From Owenia fusiformis (lineage: Eukaryota > Annelida > Polychaeta > Sabellida > Oweniidae): a stretch of 64,000 nucleotides of DNA. The notes beneath the pieces were generated by a model, which did no database searches, had not been told where the DNA came from, and saw nothing but the letters and a program-made list of their open reading frames with translations. The DNA lies in NCBI GenBank assembly GCA_903813345.2, contig CAIIXF020000010.1, positions 17,869,181 to 17,933,180 of the forward strand, written 5' to 3'. The translations under genes and the position numbers were made by a program. Every line of letters starts with the position of its first letter. Within the stretch, counting starts at the first letter, position 1. Shown one piece after another: positions 12,801 to 27,800 of this stretch.

Positions 12801-15800
12801 CCCCCTGACTGAAAGCTGACTACGCCCCTGCTCTCCAATCTACACTAAAATGCCTTCCTCTTGCATGTAACAAAGCTATATTTTAGAAAAACACCGTCTA
12901 CTCATCCCGCTACTCATGTTATGTGTGTCTGTGCTTGACCCTTGGTGGTCAAACCTTCTAAATTCCATCTTTTTAATTTGAAAGGAATATATTTAAAAAT
13001 CCACATATTTTTTATTGTGCTTGGGAAAAGGACTTGATAAATGGAGGGCTTCGTGACATCCCTATCGAACTTCATTTGCTGGGATAATGATATTGAAAAG
13101 TTAAATTCAATTTTAGATATGTATTGCTTGAGGCCATCTTTTAGTCAAAATACTTACAGAAACTCTAAAGTGTGGCCCATAATGGAGTATAGAGGGTTAA
13201 GTCCACTTTTTAGTAATTTTGTGAAGCAATGTCTAAAAGATGGCCCAGAGTCCAGTCCATCTTTTCTTGGGGCCAGTCCACTGATTAGAACATGCCCCAA
13301 AAGAAAACATACATAACTTACATAGGTATATGATAGGAATCTCTAGCAAACATGGTCGGATAATGATATTTAGAATAGTTTAGGGATTCCTACCTTATAA
13401 CGACTTCATAAATGCCATACACGTTTCATAAATAAAAGACTTATCGCATAGGCCCGGGTACATGTATAAAAAGATCGAGTCAAATACACCAACTAAAGAG
13501 ATCTCTTTACTTGGTTTATTCGACTCGATCTTTTCTGTACATGTTCCCCGGGCCTGTGACTTATTGAGGGATGTGTTGGGTCAATCTTTTAGTATGCCTA
13601 TGTCAGAAACCACATTGCCCTGTCAATATATCGACATACTTGTAAGAGAGAATAATCTTTTGAAAAAAATACTTTCCGAAATATTACGGCAAATGATTTG
13701 TTTGTCACATTTAGGGTAAAATCAATGTGATCGAATTGCTGGCCAAAGCTATTTTTGGAGGTTTTCTTCTGGTGATGGCAATTTTGATGGAAAATTAAGC
13801 AAACTTGCATGTTTTCACATTAGCATAAAATAGACTGTATCAACATCCTGCGCTAAGTTATATGCCATTTGTGAAGCCAATGACAAAATATATCAATTGC
13901 ACCCTACCAGGTTCCCCAAGTGACCACTAGAATATTTGGTAAGATAACTGGTACAAATTATGTGACAGTTACTGTAGAGCACCCCGAAATATCTCGGGGC
14001 TGGTCACATACGATTATGATTAACCCGTCGCGTCAATGATATTAAGATACCATTAGTGCCCAGACTTCCGAAAGCACCAAACACAAATGATTATATTTAT
14101 AATATGTCTTGTTTAGAACGTCTAAAGTGTGCCTATTTTCTTGTCAATTTTCCATTGTTATACCGCTTAATTACTAGCGTCTTCTGAAAAATACACGATA
14201 ATATTGGGGTAGATGAACCGGAATGGGAAAGGGAAGCATTACCACTAAAAGCGTGAAAATAAAAGCCGTAAGTGACATTGAGGGACAATAAAATTGTTAT
14301 ATTACTAAGTTAAGATGATCTTTATGTCTAGTCTCATCATTTTATCTATTTTTACCTTGCTTTTAAAACAGGGTCACTTGTAAAGATCCAACTGCTAAGA
14401 TCAATCGTTACAGCAAACCTACAAGTGCCTTATTTGACTCCACTCCACCACTTGGTGCGTACAATGTCTTGGATCAATTTGCAAAGCACAAGTGCCAAGC
14501 AGGGTAATGTACGAAATGTATTACAGACCACGGTTAAGCAACAAGCATTTATGGATACAAACTAATGAGTTTTAAAAAACGTTCCTTGGTTCAGGGATAT
14601 TTCATTTCTTGAGGAATAAACGAAGCCCTTTGAATGAAGAATGAATGGTCAGTCAGTACAGATATACATCGTCTGACGCCTCCTTGTACCCCCACCCCTC
14701 CCATCAAAAAAATGCATGTTGAAGAATAATAACAAAACAATAAAAGCCACAACTACTCGGAGTAACAAATCCCACCGAACAAAACTTATTCCATTAAATC
14801 GCTTGTCATTTTAAATATTTCATGATAGAAAAACCGAGTAGGTGCAGTCCTTTTCAGTATGATTTACACCATGATGCGGCATGAAGCTATAGAAATCCTT
14901 CCTCGAGCATGAGTCCCAAGGCAATTTGACATCTGCCAACAAAATTTGGAGCAAATTCGAAAACTCTAATTGAATTGAAAGAGATAATATTTTTCTGAAA
15001 AGGGGACATTTTGAATGTAGCAGCCATATTGAAAATCCTTTCTTGAACAGAGTCCAATACTCAGAAGGCATCAGCACAGTTATATATCATTTTTACATTT
15101 GAGTTATCAAAAATTACTTCATTTACGAAAATTGATGGCAATTTTGAATTGAGAGACATGTTGAAGTCTTTCGTGCGCAGAAGTCCAATGCCCATTAGGC
15201 ATAAGGCTGTTAACTTTTAGCCTAGTCCGCCAATTGGGATGGTATTTGAATTATCATAGAACGAGCGGACGGACAGATGAGTGATGGCTTTCCTATATCC
15301 CTCTCGAACTTCATTCGATTGGATAATAAATAAGAACAATACTTCAACCACCATTCACAAAGTTCATAAAACACAATAATTCAACAAAAGCCATTGTGTG
15401 GAGCCAATGGCTTATTCGATCCCTATTCCTCAAGTTGAAGATGCCAATGGAACGATTGTTAGTTCGATACACAATTCACCTTACAAAAGTCCGATACCGT
15501 TGTGCATATCATAAGGTGACATATGTTTAATTCCAATGTAAAATAGGTCAAATATGTTACATTTTGTGCAAACGCCAGCTAACGGATGGCGGTAAGAGAG
15601 CGAAATAACATATACAATAGCCCTCGAACTATGGTATAAACCACCCATAGCTCAGCTTATAGTCCCTCTGATCTCATTTTCCATCAGATTTTGAACTTTG
15701 AAAAGCTGGTGCAAATAACCTCTCCCTGCAGTTTATATTTTGTAAGTGACAAATCCATGCTTTTACCTTTACAATGCAAAGTGAAAAACGTTTGAAAGAT

Positions 15801-18800
15801 GTTAAATAAGATGTTTCATTACAACATGGCCATGTATTGTACTGAAGGAACTTCAAAAAGGTATATACCTTTGACATGTTGTCCATAATATGACAATACT
15901 GCAATTATAAATATTGTTCATGATGACCCAATTATATTCGAAAATTGCTGCAGATGAAGCTTAACATATAGACATAAATCCATTCGGGGTGGCAAAGAAA
16001 TATTGCCAATGGTGAAACATAGAATTGCTAAAAGGTAATACAAACACAGACATAGTATGTTAAAAAGCATTTTCAAAAACTGATATTGAAAGAGGTATTA
16101 TAAATAAGAAGTATAATAGATATAGACAAAATTGCATACAGGGTGCTCAATATATTGGCAAAAAATGCATACTGATAATGATAATGTTGAGACAAACTTA
16201 TTCACAAGTGCTGCTACAAAAAAATGTCAAACATGGACACAAGTGCATACAAGGAGCATCCAAGGAGCACTGACAATGATGGCAAAATCATTAATGAGTA
16301 GCAACGACACAAATATAAGAATGCTTAATTGCTATTCTATATTACAACGGAAATGAAATGGTATCTCCTAACATAGTTCATGACTTTGGATTAGAAATTC
16401 TTGAAATGATATGTTGATGAAGACAAACTGATACTATTGGCAATTTTATTTGCTTCTTTGATTGCGAAACTGCTAATCAAACTTGAAACTTAAACTGTCA
16501 CAGAGCAATGAATAAATATGTTGTCATGTTACATCTTGTTAAGATATACTTACGATAGTAGGTACCGAGGCATCGAACAAGCTTTTATCACGTACCAGGT
16601 CGAAATACGAGGATACGATAACGCTCTTTCTAACAGATGTAACGTATTACCTCGATTTGTATTCATGGTATTTGCATTTTAAGAAAATGGCTTAGTTAAA
16701 TTCGTCACTTATCACTTCATATTTTTCTTACAGCACTTTGAGCTTACAATCAGCACTGTATCAGAGAAGGAAAATCTTAATAAGTCACTGACACGCTTCT
16801 TACAAAGGAGAATAAGATTAGTGAAAATGTTTTCTCGAGATTGAAAATGCATACAATTTATTCAAATTAACCAAGGATTTCTATTATTTATATTTCTTTG
16901 TATTAACCCCCTTTCAGTGGATGTCATTTGTAACTGTGGGTCCTGCCATAAATTGTTATTGAATGAGCGTTTTACTGCATTATTATTTCCTGGTGAAATC
17001 TCGTAATGTGTCTTCTGAAAGCAAGATATATCATTCTAAGTCAACGTGTTAGTATAAATCCCGATAGCACACGAATTCTTAATGTTTGTCATTTTCTCCC
17101 TGTAGCTTTGTATTATGCAGAATAAAAGAGAATCTGACAAATATCACTATTACTTAGATTAGGGTAATAGAATGAGGTATTGATAAAAGCTGGGGTCTTT
17201 AAATCAGTATCTATCTTATTTAGATTAATTCGGCATAGTTAAGCCCCTGAACGAGAAACTCTAATGGATTGTTATTTGCTGCGGGCCAGTAGCTTAGTCG
17301 TCAGGACACACATATTCTTTAAAGGTATCATATCAGCTTACTTCAGAAGTTCTAATATTGAATTCATTCTTGTCATCCGATTGTTTAGCGCTCTGGCTTA
17401 GTTCTAGAGTGACAACCAGTCACCAATAAACTAACATCCTACCAAATGAGATAAGCCTCATCGACTGTCTTAAAATTAAAAGACAGCCATGTTATAGAGG
17501 TTTGTACAAAAAGGCGTACTCAACGTGAACACCCAGAGGCACATAAAACAACGATTAAACAGCAATGTTAAAAACTAAAAGATCACTGAATTACCTTGGA
17601 TTCGGGGTAATGACTTTGACATTTCCTCCCTGTCATGTTGAAAGTCATTGACAAGAACTTAGTACTAAGGAAGTACCTCACTACGTTATGAGATAAAGTA
17701 TAACATCCTGCTTATATTAATCATCGATGTCATTACCATGTGATAGTATAAAAGGAGAATGAAACGGAAACATACAAACCTTTGACGAATGGATTTTGAG
17801 AATTCTACTTCAAAACGAACCTGATCCTTTACGAGCCAATGTCTTGATTCCTCATTTGACTACTGATATATCATCATTGTTACTATGAATCGTGTAGTGA
17901 ATAAATACCGTACCCCGTTCCGTGATTGATCACTTTAGTAAAGCCTCTTTCAAAGGCTGGCTGATAGAACAGCCTATGCTCGCCACCTATCACCCATTAC
18001 AGAGAATCGTGACGGTTGAAATTAAAATACTAAAATCAGCTGCTTACTTCATATCCCCAAATGTTCCTTACATCTCAATTCTTCGTTTGCGAAAGTATGT
18101 AAGTTATCAGTAGCTTCTGTGCCGATCAGGACTTCTCTCCATCCTCCAGTAGAAATTGTGTTTTCTACCGAGAAACCGAAATGGCGGTATTGACGAAAAT
18201 TTACGAGAAAGCGTTCGAAACCTCCGGAGAATTCCGAATGAGGGCTACCGGAAGTTCACCAATTTGTTACGTTCTTCGGAAATTCCGGGAGATTTCGGCT
18301 GTAAATTTCCGTTATGACCACCATTGTGGTTTCACGGTAGAAAAAACAAAAACATCAAGCACAGAAACAGCTGAAAACGTATATACTTATATACTTATAT
18401 ACTCGCAAATGGAGAATGGAGATGTACATAATATTTGGAGATATAAAAAAAGCAGCTGATTTCGGTATTTCAGTTCCAACCGTCGCGATTCTTTAGCGCA
18501 GTCAGCTTTGAAAGAGAGCGTCTACCACTACTGTGATGTATACAAGAGTAGGGAGCATTCTGATTCAAAATGAATAAAATAATATTATATCACGAGGATG
18601 AAATTACGCTGACATATAGATGACATAAAGAGTCATTAAAAGCTCATCCAATCCGGGTATATCTCTTACTTCCAAGATTTGAGCAATAGTCAGGCCATAA
18701 ACTAGTTTAATTAGACATGATATGCCGATCACGTGTTTTTCAGACATAAGTAATAACGCACTAGTTTAATGCGGTTTCAAATCGAATAAATAACTGTCTA

Positions 18801-21800
18801 TGACTAGTATACTACCCCTGTTACCTAAAACTGATCATTTCAAAACCAGGAATAAAATATATCTGAAAACATGTGGTAACAACTGCGATTCCTTTTAAAT
18901 GTTAGAGGGATCGATGTTATCGTATATATAGGGTAAATGACAAACAAAGGGTAACCTGAAAAACAGAACCCACAAATGTGTTCTGTTGAATTAATGGCTC
19001 TGCCTTTCTAGGCCTACCTGTAGCTTTGAGAAATATTGATTTTTCCTCAAATTGACATTTTCTCTAACATGATCTTAGTTGAGAGGATAGGGACAGACTT
19101 TATCAACAAATATACACATTTTGAGATTGAAATAACTCCAGAAATAAAGTTTTCCACGGGACTAACGTCGAGTATCAAAAACAATTCTTTCAATACAAAT
19201 GCATACCGCTTGTTTCTGCATTTGGCGTGAGCCAAGTGTAAATACACAATTACGTATTGTCGGCTAATATACAGTATTATATAAAGAAAAACAGAGCCGA
19301 AAATTAAATCTACTCAGTATTTTGATTTAATTCATGTCCCCTTTGTAAGGTTGGAAACCAGAAGTCATATTTTGGGTCACTTATCAAAGTCTGTTTATCT
19401 TTGGGCAATTAAAAAATCATTAAAATTATCATATATTATTGTCATTATTTGACGGCGGTTGGCGATCGGCGGTCGGCGTCTGTAACAAATTCTTACAACT
19501 TCCAATAATTTATCAAATACTGTATATACTGACTTCAATTGTTTGCAAAATCATCTAGACATGTTTTCAGAAGTTCAAATCTGACTTTATATTTAAGATT
19601 TGACCTTCAATGACCTTTTCAAGGTAAGAAAATGTCAAAAAGGTATTTTTCTAACTTGCTTTCAAAATCATCTTCAAGTTCTCAACATTTGAAATCTGAC
19701 TATAGATTTGACCTACAATGACATTCTCAAGGTCAAAATAGATTTGACCTTTAATAACCTCCTCAAGGTCAAAACAGTATTTTTATCTTGCTTCAACTAG
19801 GTGGTGACATTTTGTCATGTTAATGCCTTGTTTTTGAATTATTATAATTAAGGAACAAAATAAAGATTCAAACATTGAGAGGCTTTGATAAGCTATTCAA
19901 TAAAGACTTCCGGTTGACAGACTTACGGAGTGAATGTCATTTTTGATTTGATAAGAGTAATATATAACTTTTTTCGAGATTTCGAGCATGCTGCTAACTT
20001 CGTACGGGTTGTTTGCATCCGTTCTCTTTTAGACTCTTATAAGATCCAGTAGCTGCAAAATGAAATAGCACTAGATGATTTGAATTAAAGTTCATTATTA
20101 ATGTACATTCATATAAGGTTTGATAGGAGTTTCAAGACGTTGTCGGCCTAAAGTTTCAGAAATTAATTAATCAATCTTCACTAAGTTTTCACAAAAACGA
20201 TAAAGTCGGCAAGATCGTTCTAGCTTTACAGCAATAGATAATAATTACTGATATGTATATTCGAGAGTGTCAACTTGAGTGTAACCGAATCCCTGGATGA
20301 AAAAACACATTAATAATTGTTCGGCTTAAAATTTACGTCAAGCGTTAGTGCATAGCAATAATTCAGCGACTTATGGAATTGTATTTGCGTGTTATACACA
20401 ATAAAATACTTTATATTTTATTTGAAGATATTTGAATTACTGGTCTGTGAGACTTCCAAAGTAACAGAACACACCAGAAAATACATTAAGATAGTGTTAA
20501 TGACGTAAACCAGCTTTAATGTTGCCCTAATAGTTTATGTAACGTACACCTGTCCAATTTTAATCATGCTAATACACCCTCTACCTAGACATGTACCATT
20601 CCAATTTCTAAACAGAGATATGAACTTCATAACGTTTCAGCTCTTGACTACTCAGAATGACCTAAGAAATGACCTAGAGACCCAGAGGGACGAGAAAATC
20701 CGTCTCAAATTTTTTCACAAAAATTGCTCTTATTTGAACAATTTTCATCCAATTTACACAAAAATTGTTTTAAAACGTGTGGAAATGATCTCTGTCATCT
20801 AATTTTACTAAGTTGAGCATCTACAATTGTATAGGTATGTAGTAAAATATATAGTAGGTGGCAAAAATGAAAAATTCTCTGGTTTCAACCGATTTTAGAG
20901 CCTGGGATTCAAGAGGTTAACATAGAAACGAAAAGTACCATCAATAGAAAAAAATGTTATTGTGTCAAAGAAAATATTTCTTAATGAAAATATTCATTTC
21001 ACATTTCTGCACATTGAAATATCGACCTGTAAACTACATATACACTTTCAAAGAGACAAAACATATTTTCATAATTGGCTTTAATAGATCCACTCAACAT
21101 ATCCAACACATGTTTTCATAGATGTGAAGTGCTATCCCATCACCTGGGCTTGATTAGATTTCATAAAGAAATCATATCGTTTTCTTTGAAGAATTCCGAT
21201 TAGTCTGAATGAAGGTCTTAAAGTAAGTCAACATCTGGGTTGTTTAAACTACTTAAGATACTTACGTGGAAGTTAGCCCTACATCAAAGACATTAACAAT
21301 AAAAAGCGAAACTAAAGGAAGCTGATTCAAACATGTATTTTGCAACAAATGCTTTATTTGAGACGCAGAGGGGATCTTTCATTAAAATAATGTATATACA
21401 ATAATTACTGTAAATTACCAATTGTATAATGTCTGGGCAGAAACAAGTGGTTCAATAATAACAGCTATCACAACATCAATTCCAGGCCTATCAATCTGTT
21501 TAATAACATATCTGCCTAGAATTTAGCTTCATGCTAAATTGCAAAGTTCATAAACATATCGAATGTAGATGTAGTTCCCAATTTGTCAACGATTCACAAG
21601 TATTTATATAGCTCAGCTGTTCATTCAGCTGCCGATCGGCAATTGGCAGACAACGTTTTTCCAGAAAGGTTTGCATTGAAATGGAACCCACGTTAGATTA
21701 TGAGCTTCGATAATTGCATTCCATCAGAAATATACGTTTTCTCTATTAGCTTCAAAATCATGAAGTTTGGAGCACCTTGTAATTTAATTGAAATCTGAAT

Positions 21801-24800
21801 TAAAGACTATGTTAGCGAGTGTATACCCAATTGGTATCTTTAGTTATTTATCGACATGTCTTTCAAAAGCTATGGATATTGATCATTGGCAGTGCCAAGG
21901 TTGCCACTATCGCTTGGCCCCGGGTTCGATTCCCAGTTCAGACATGTGCAGGTGCATTGTTATGGATGTTTGAGTGGTCCACAACTCGTGGGTGTGGCGT
22001 GTACGTTTGTGGCTGTGTACCGATATACATAAAAGAACACGAGGCTCCTCCAATGAGGGGTTGCTGACTCTGTCAGTGCAGAAATACGTAAAATACGGAA
22101 TATACCAATGAGGTACGTGTTGCTCACCAAATAAAAACATGGCGGTTACCAAAATACAACAATGCAAGACTCAGTCATAAGTACCATCGTTTTATGTATT
22201 GACAGCGAAGGGGAAGTGGTTTTGATTTTTGAATGTTGATTGAATGAATATCAACGGTTATCAAATTCAGAAGAGTTAATCTCACCAGAACCTCTAATTA
22301 TTATGTTGACTTATAAAGTGATCACCATGTATTATTTAGTGACAAATAAAATGCATGATTAGACAATATCTGCAAATAGTAACGTATTAAATGCTTAAAG
22401 GTGCAACGACTAGTGCAGGGGGGGGGGCATTCAACGATCATCGACCAGTGTCAAAATATATTTAAGTTTGGATATTTCATCAAGACTAACATATATTTTT
22501 ATTATCTGCAAAGAAACCCCCTGGATGAACATTATTTCAGCTGATATTCCTCTATATGAAATGTGATGAATCTTAAAAATCTATAAGTGGGACTCCCTTT
22601 ATAGAAGCTTTGAACTGAATTTACACTTCTTAATGCTGAAATTGATAGCTTATCCATACATTTTAAGAAAATAGGTATGTCAAAGAAGATGTTAAGCCAA
22701 ATATTGACCTGATGGCTCAGAAAAAATAAAAAATTCGAATTTTCTCTCTATAGTCCTTGTCGCCCCTTAAATGCAAACCACACAGGCAGAAAATCTACTT
22801 GTGAATTATACAAAAAAATGAACAATATTGCAAATATAAATCATTACATCCTTGGGTATAATACATGCAGCAGTCTGATGTTCATGACTGTAACACATGG
22901 GGGTCTATCACTGCGGCCAGATGATAAACTGCCAATGTCGGGGAGGGCGAAAGCAGTATATGTTAAGTTGATTAAATCGTCACAAGCCGACCTACTCTCC
23001 ATTAATAAGAATGGAAATAACAATGCAGACAAACATACCTGTAATCCTGTTTAAGATAACGATGAAATGAACAATGCGATGTCTTTATGACAAAAGAAAT
23101 TGGCCGAGAAGAACAAAATACAATTATGTCTACAATATCGCCCATGTCCAATCAAAATTATTTGTTAAAAATGAATACCAAAACAGCTGGCTATTAAATT
23201 CGTGTCTGTCGATTTTAGTAAGACCATTGGAGATCAAAATTCAGTGTAATTGATACTACCTGAGTCAGAGTTTACAGTAGCAATAAAATATGATGCACAT
23301 TCCGTCATGGATGAACGGGACAATGCCTGTGGCGATTCAGCCATGTACTGCTTATAATGTATACCTTTGTGTTAGATTAATTAATAACGATTTCACTACA
23401 AATAACAAGAAAATCTAGTTTATACTTAGATTTATTATAAATTATTAATTTTGTATTATAGGTAGCCCCACTGCAATGCAAGCCACAAATTATTCATCAT
23501 TAATTTTTTTACGATGCCATCAAGGCTCCCCAGGATATAATAACCATTTGCCAGATGAGCTTCTGCTTTCTGTAGCTACTTCCAAGAATTGTAATTCATA
23601 TTGACGAAACAATAAATGCCGTCAAGTACAATCTCTCATAACATGTCTATCATTCTTCAAAAAGGGAGGGAGAAAAGTTTTCCATTTTGGTCGATATGTT
23701 TAATGGCATTTTTCAATGTTGTTCGACTCGATTCGGCTGTAATATTAGCTTTGATTAGTTGTAATCTTATGGTATCTTTTCTTCACTGGTTTTGTATTGA
23801 GGTTATTACATAAATTACAGTTCCACTGATTTTCTAGTGCTGCTTGTCGGGAGTTTCTGATTTACATTACTTCCATAAGTTTCATTTGACAATATGTTAA
23901 GATATCTTTAGACTTTTCTGTTCGGTTCTAGTCCATATATGATATATAATGGTTCATCAAAGGACTGTAAGGATTCATCAAAATTGTCTTAAACACGCTA
24001 ACCAGTATTCTCTCAGAACCGGAACATGTCTCCTGGGGTTCAAGCATTTGATGTAGTCATGATGTGTAAACAATCACGAAATGAAGGCCTGAGAAAGCGG
24101 TTAAGTTGAGGTTAGATTTAGTGCCCGGGGGAGTCCCATGTCATCTAAATCAATGTGTATCAATTCACATGGGTATAGCCGTTCCTATGAACTAAGCTGA
24201 GCCAACATGTGGTTCAAAGATGTTAATCATAATACATAACATATATTAGAAAAGACGCTAGCTTTAACCAGCTACGCAATATTATTCATTCATCAATTTA
24301 TTCTAAACGTTTTAGGACAAATTCATACCAGTAGAAAAAATGAAACAATTGTGTGTATAATGTACCTTGCATGTACCTTGTTAAAACTGTTTAGTGAGTT
24401 GCATTGTATTTCATACATTAACGTTCGAATGATACTTCAAAAACTTAAAAAATACAAAATTAGATTACATTTCTAGGGATCAAAACCAGCCATAGTTTTT
24501 CCTGTTGATCATTGCGAAATATTGTGTTTTATGGATTATGGCGAGTGACAACGGATAGATGTTAAACCTTTGATATGTTTATGACTTCGAGATTGGATTG
24601 TGTCTGTCCCACATCATTTCAAACTGGATGCTTTATCTTGTATGAATAGTAGAGTATTCTTGATGTTTTGAGTATTGGCTATCAACTTTGAATTTATTCT
24701 TCAACATGTCCTGTAATGTCTTCAGTATGAAAGAAACGTTTGGTGTTATGGTCTCGGAGTGTGATATTGGTACTTAAATGGTGGGGAAAGGGGATATTAG

Positions 24801-27800
24801 ACAGTTTTTCACGTTGAATTATGATTTGGGATAGTTGGGGTTGTTTTCCTTATTACTGGTGTATTCTTAGTTGTTTTCTTTTTCTTGCTGTGTTCTGTAA
24901 ATGTTTTTGATATTTTCCCACTTGTACATATATAGGCGATATGAAAATAACCAGATAAATGTGGAAATCCTTAAGTTTTAAAATGATAAAAGGAGTCCTT
25001 CAAGCATTCACCCCCTATAAATTAAGTCACGGAAATATAAAGTTAAAAAGTATATAACAACTGTAGAATGTCAAATATAATACATTGACGATATTGAGCC
25101 AAATGTCTGAAATTATTTAAGACATTGGGCTATCCCAACCTTTTAATTAAACACTTGTTAATAATGATTTAAATCAAATCTGTGTCTGCAATCAAATTTG
25201 AAAGAAATCCAATTTAACCATATTTCTTTTATCTTGACATTGTTCTTTTAAAACAAAGTGTTCATTAATTCTGATAGTGTTATATACTGAGATAAGTTTG
25301 CAGATCACGATAACGTATATCTTCAATTAACAGAAATGTCATTGTAATCTGGAATAATGAAAGAAATACTAAAATATATACAGAATATCGGCTCTTTATA
25401 CCAAAAATACTTACACGCTATCAATTGTCGGGTTTGTTAATAACAGACAATGTAAATTTATCTCAATTTGATATCGATGATTAGGTGTAAAGAAATGTTG
25501 TAATTAGAGTTAGGGTTTTTGATATGACTTCGTGTTAATGTTGTTCCTTGTGTTTTTCCAATTAGTAATAATTTTCCCCTTTTCAAGAGTCGGATGAGGA
25601 AATATAGGACTCTTTCTGACTAGAAATTGCTATTTTGGCCCATGATGAAAACACATCATAGTCCATGGTATGACTCCGGAATGTGAGGAATCCGTAGCAC
25701 ACTGTAGCGCAGCATCATTCGAACCAATATTCAAGGAGATGCATATACTTGATTTATTTTAGATACTATTTGCTGAAAAAACTTCCGGCTTTCTGGTCGA
25801 AAAATGTCTTTCATCACAAGGGGTCAAAAACGTAAATATTTCACTCTAACTTTTATACATTGTATACGTACTATAAATTGGATTATCATTATGTAAAAAT
25901 TGATTATAATTTCGACGTAAATGTTGGTGTCTAATTAGTGTTATTACATAAATGTGCTTTTTAGTTTTCAAATACGATTCAATTAAACTTTGAGAAATAT
26001 TTAGATAATTATTGATTGCAACCATTATATTAGTTTTTCACTATTTAAAATATTTCATTACCAAAATGTATCAATGGTGTCAAACAACAAATTATTGTTT
26101 TTATATTTCATGAACCCTAAAACAATGCTAAAATATATATAAGATTTATATCTAATTAAATGTTACAGAGGTTTCAGAATGTTCGTATATTCCAAGGGCA
26201 TGTCTAGAGATCTATAAGAGTCATATGCAATCGAACACCTTACAATTCTTCCTCGATGTTACGGCTAGCTATCATCACATTCTCTGATGATTATTTCTTC
26301 TTTGACATTATTTCTGGCTACCATTACATTTCTGAAGACAATGATAACGATTTTCTCAAAGATTCATGAATTCGACCAGGTCTTGGTGGTTGTTTTATAA
26401 GTAACTGAGCAATATCTAGCTGCGGGTAAAATCATTTTAGCTGAAGTCGCAATTAATCCAGGAAGAGTAATAAGTCCTCCTTTATTGATAATTTACCCCT
26501 GGGAATGACAGTCCGAATCTCGAAACAAGTGAAGACCTAAATGATATGTTTTAAATTTATTTTTATATTACTTTCTGTCGCATTTTGTACTCCAAATTGT
26601 GGAAACATTTGATTTTTGTTTTTTATAATTTTTTGACCTTTGCTAATGGCAGGCATAATTCAACATAAAAACTGGAAGTATATAAAACGGTTATAATGTA
26701 AATTCATACAGGACATATGTAGGTATGTAAATGTTAGGTCAAATACATGTATCGCTGCGCTATAGTGTGCTACCAGCTCCTTTATTAGACGTGCTATAGA
26801 GCAACTATTGGACTCGCCATACTGCGCAAACCCTGCAGCCAAACAATATGAACCCAGAGGAGCAATCTACAAAATCAAAGTGCATGATAATTCGGTTTGT
26901 CAGAAAAGTTTTCAAATGAAACAGCCCTATCAATATACAAGTATTGTTGTTTTTGATATGAGACTTATTATTTTACACTCCCTTCAAAATGTTTGGCAAA
27001 ACTGGGATTTGGTTTAGCCAAAGTTGAAGGAGATAGTACTGAGAAATCTATTTCAGGTTCTTAGAGGATTTGGTCAATCGAAAATGAATCAAATATATTG
27101 CTAGGGGTCACAATTCAATTTGACTTCATATTGCATTCATGACATCCCAAATGCATACTAAAAATGTTGTAAACAGTAATTTACCCAAGAGGTCATACAG
27201 TCGATTGGTAAAATTGGTCATAAACAACAAAGGAAAACACATCAATATAAAATCCTTTGACAATATGCATTGTGAGTTGCGGACTCTGACATGGAACAAT
27301 TCTTAGAGAAACGTATTTGAAACGAGGATTTAACATGACTTAGTCGGTATTCATATAAATATGAATCAAATATGGAATAGTATTATGGACGTACCATCAA
27401 AGGAACAACATGTATGTTCTTCTGTTTTTGGAATTTTGTTTTTCCAATTTACATCTACAAAAATTAAATTACAAGATATATAATTGGCTCGAAGCTGTAA
27501 AAAAGATTCTAAGTGAAGAATATACTGAAGGTTAAGTCCACTCGTATAACTCAGCGGTAGCGCGTGCACCTGTTACGCAATATGTCCCGGATTCAATCCC
27601 CGGTTCGTAAAGTACTTCAGGGTGTTCGACTGAGTGGTCACAACTCGTACAAAAGGATGTTGTGTGTACTTGTATGCCTATGTATGGGTGCACATAAAAG
27701 AATACGGGGCTCCTTTGAGGAGGGGTTTCTGGGTCTTCCAGAATAATTACGACCGTATATATTCGGGAGGTATTGCTCGTCTTCATTGGTGGTAAACAAA

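Larger units (their letters stand above)
9381..13308. mobile_element. Old 3.9-kb element with degenerate inverted ends
   Basis: The left end (9381-9545) and the reverse complement of the right end (13118-13308) share GGCATGTTCTA, TGGACTCTG-GGCC, TTTAG-CATTG and AATGACTAAAAGGTGGACT-type blocks in the same order. The interior has no transposase frame. It carries diverged internal repeats, for example the TTTATCTCTAAAATCT block at about 10539 and 11821, plus a nested MITE and other repeats. Similarity of the ends is about 70 percent by eye, so the boundaries are approximate. Confidence 0.5.

Noticed and set aside
17281-17330. tRNA-like sequence (TAGCTTAGTCGTCAGGAC)
   Set aside because: Resembles an A-box region only; no B box or stems follow at the right distance.
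21895-21945. Functional tRNA gene
   Set aside because: A strong B box is present but there is no closing acceptor stem and the sequence runs into a body shared with other SINE copies.
27541-27610. Functional tRNA gene
   Set aside because: A and B boxes are present, but the 3' half continues into SINE body and tail repeated at 27963-28075.
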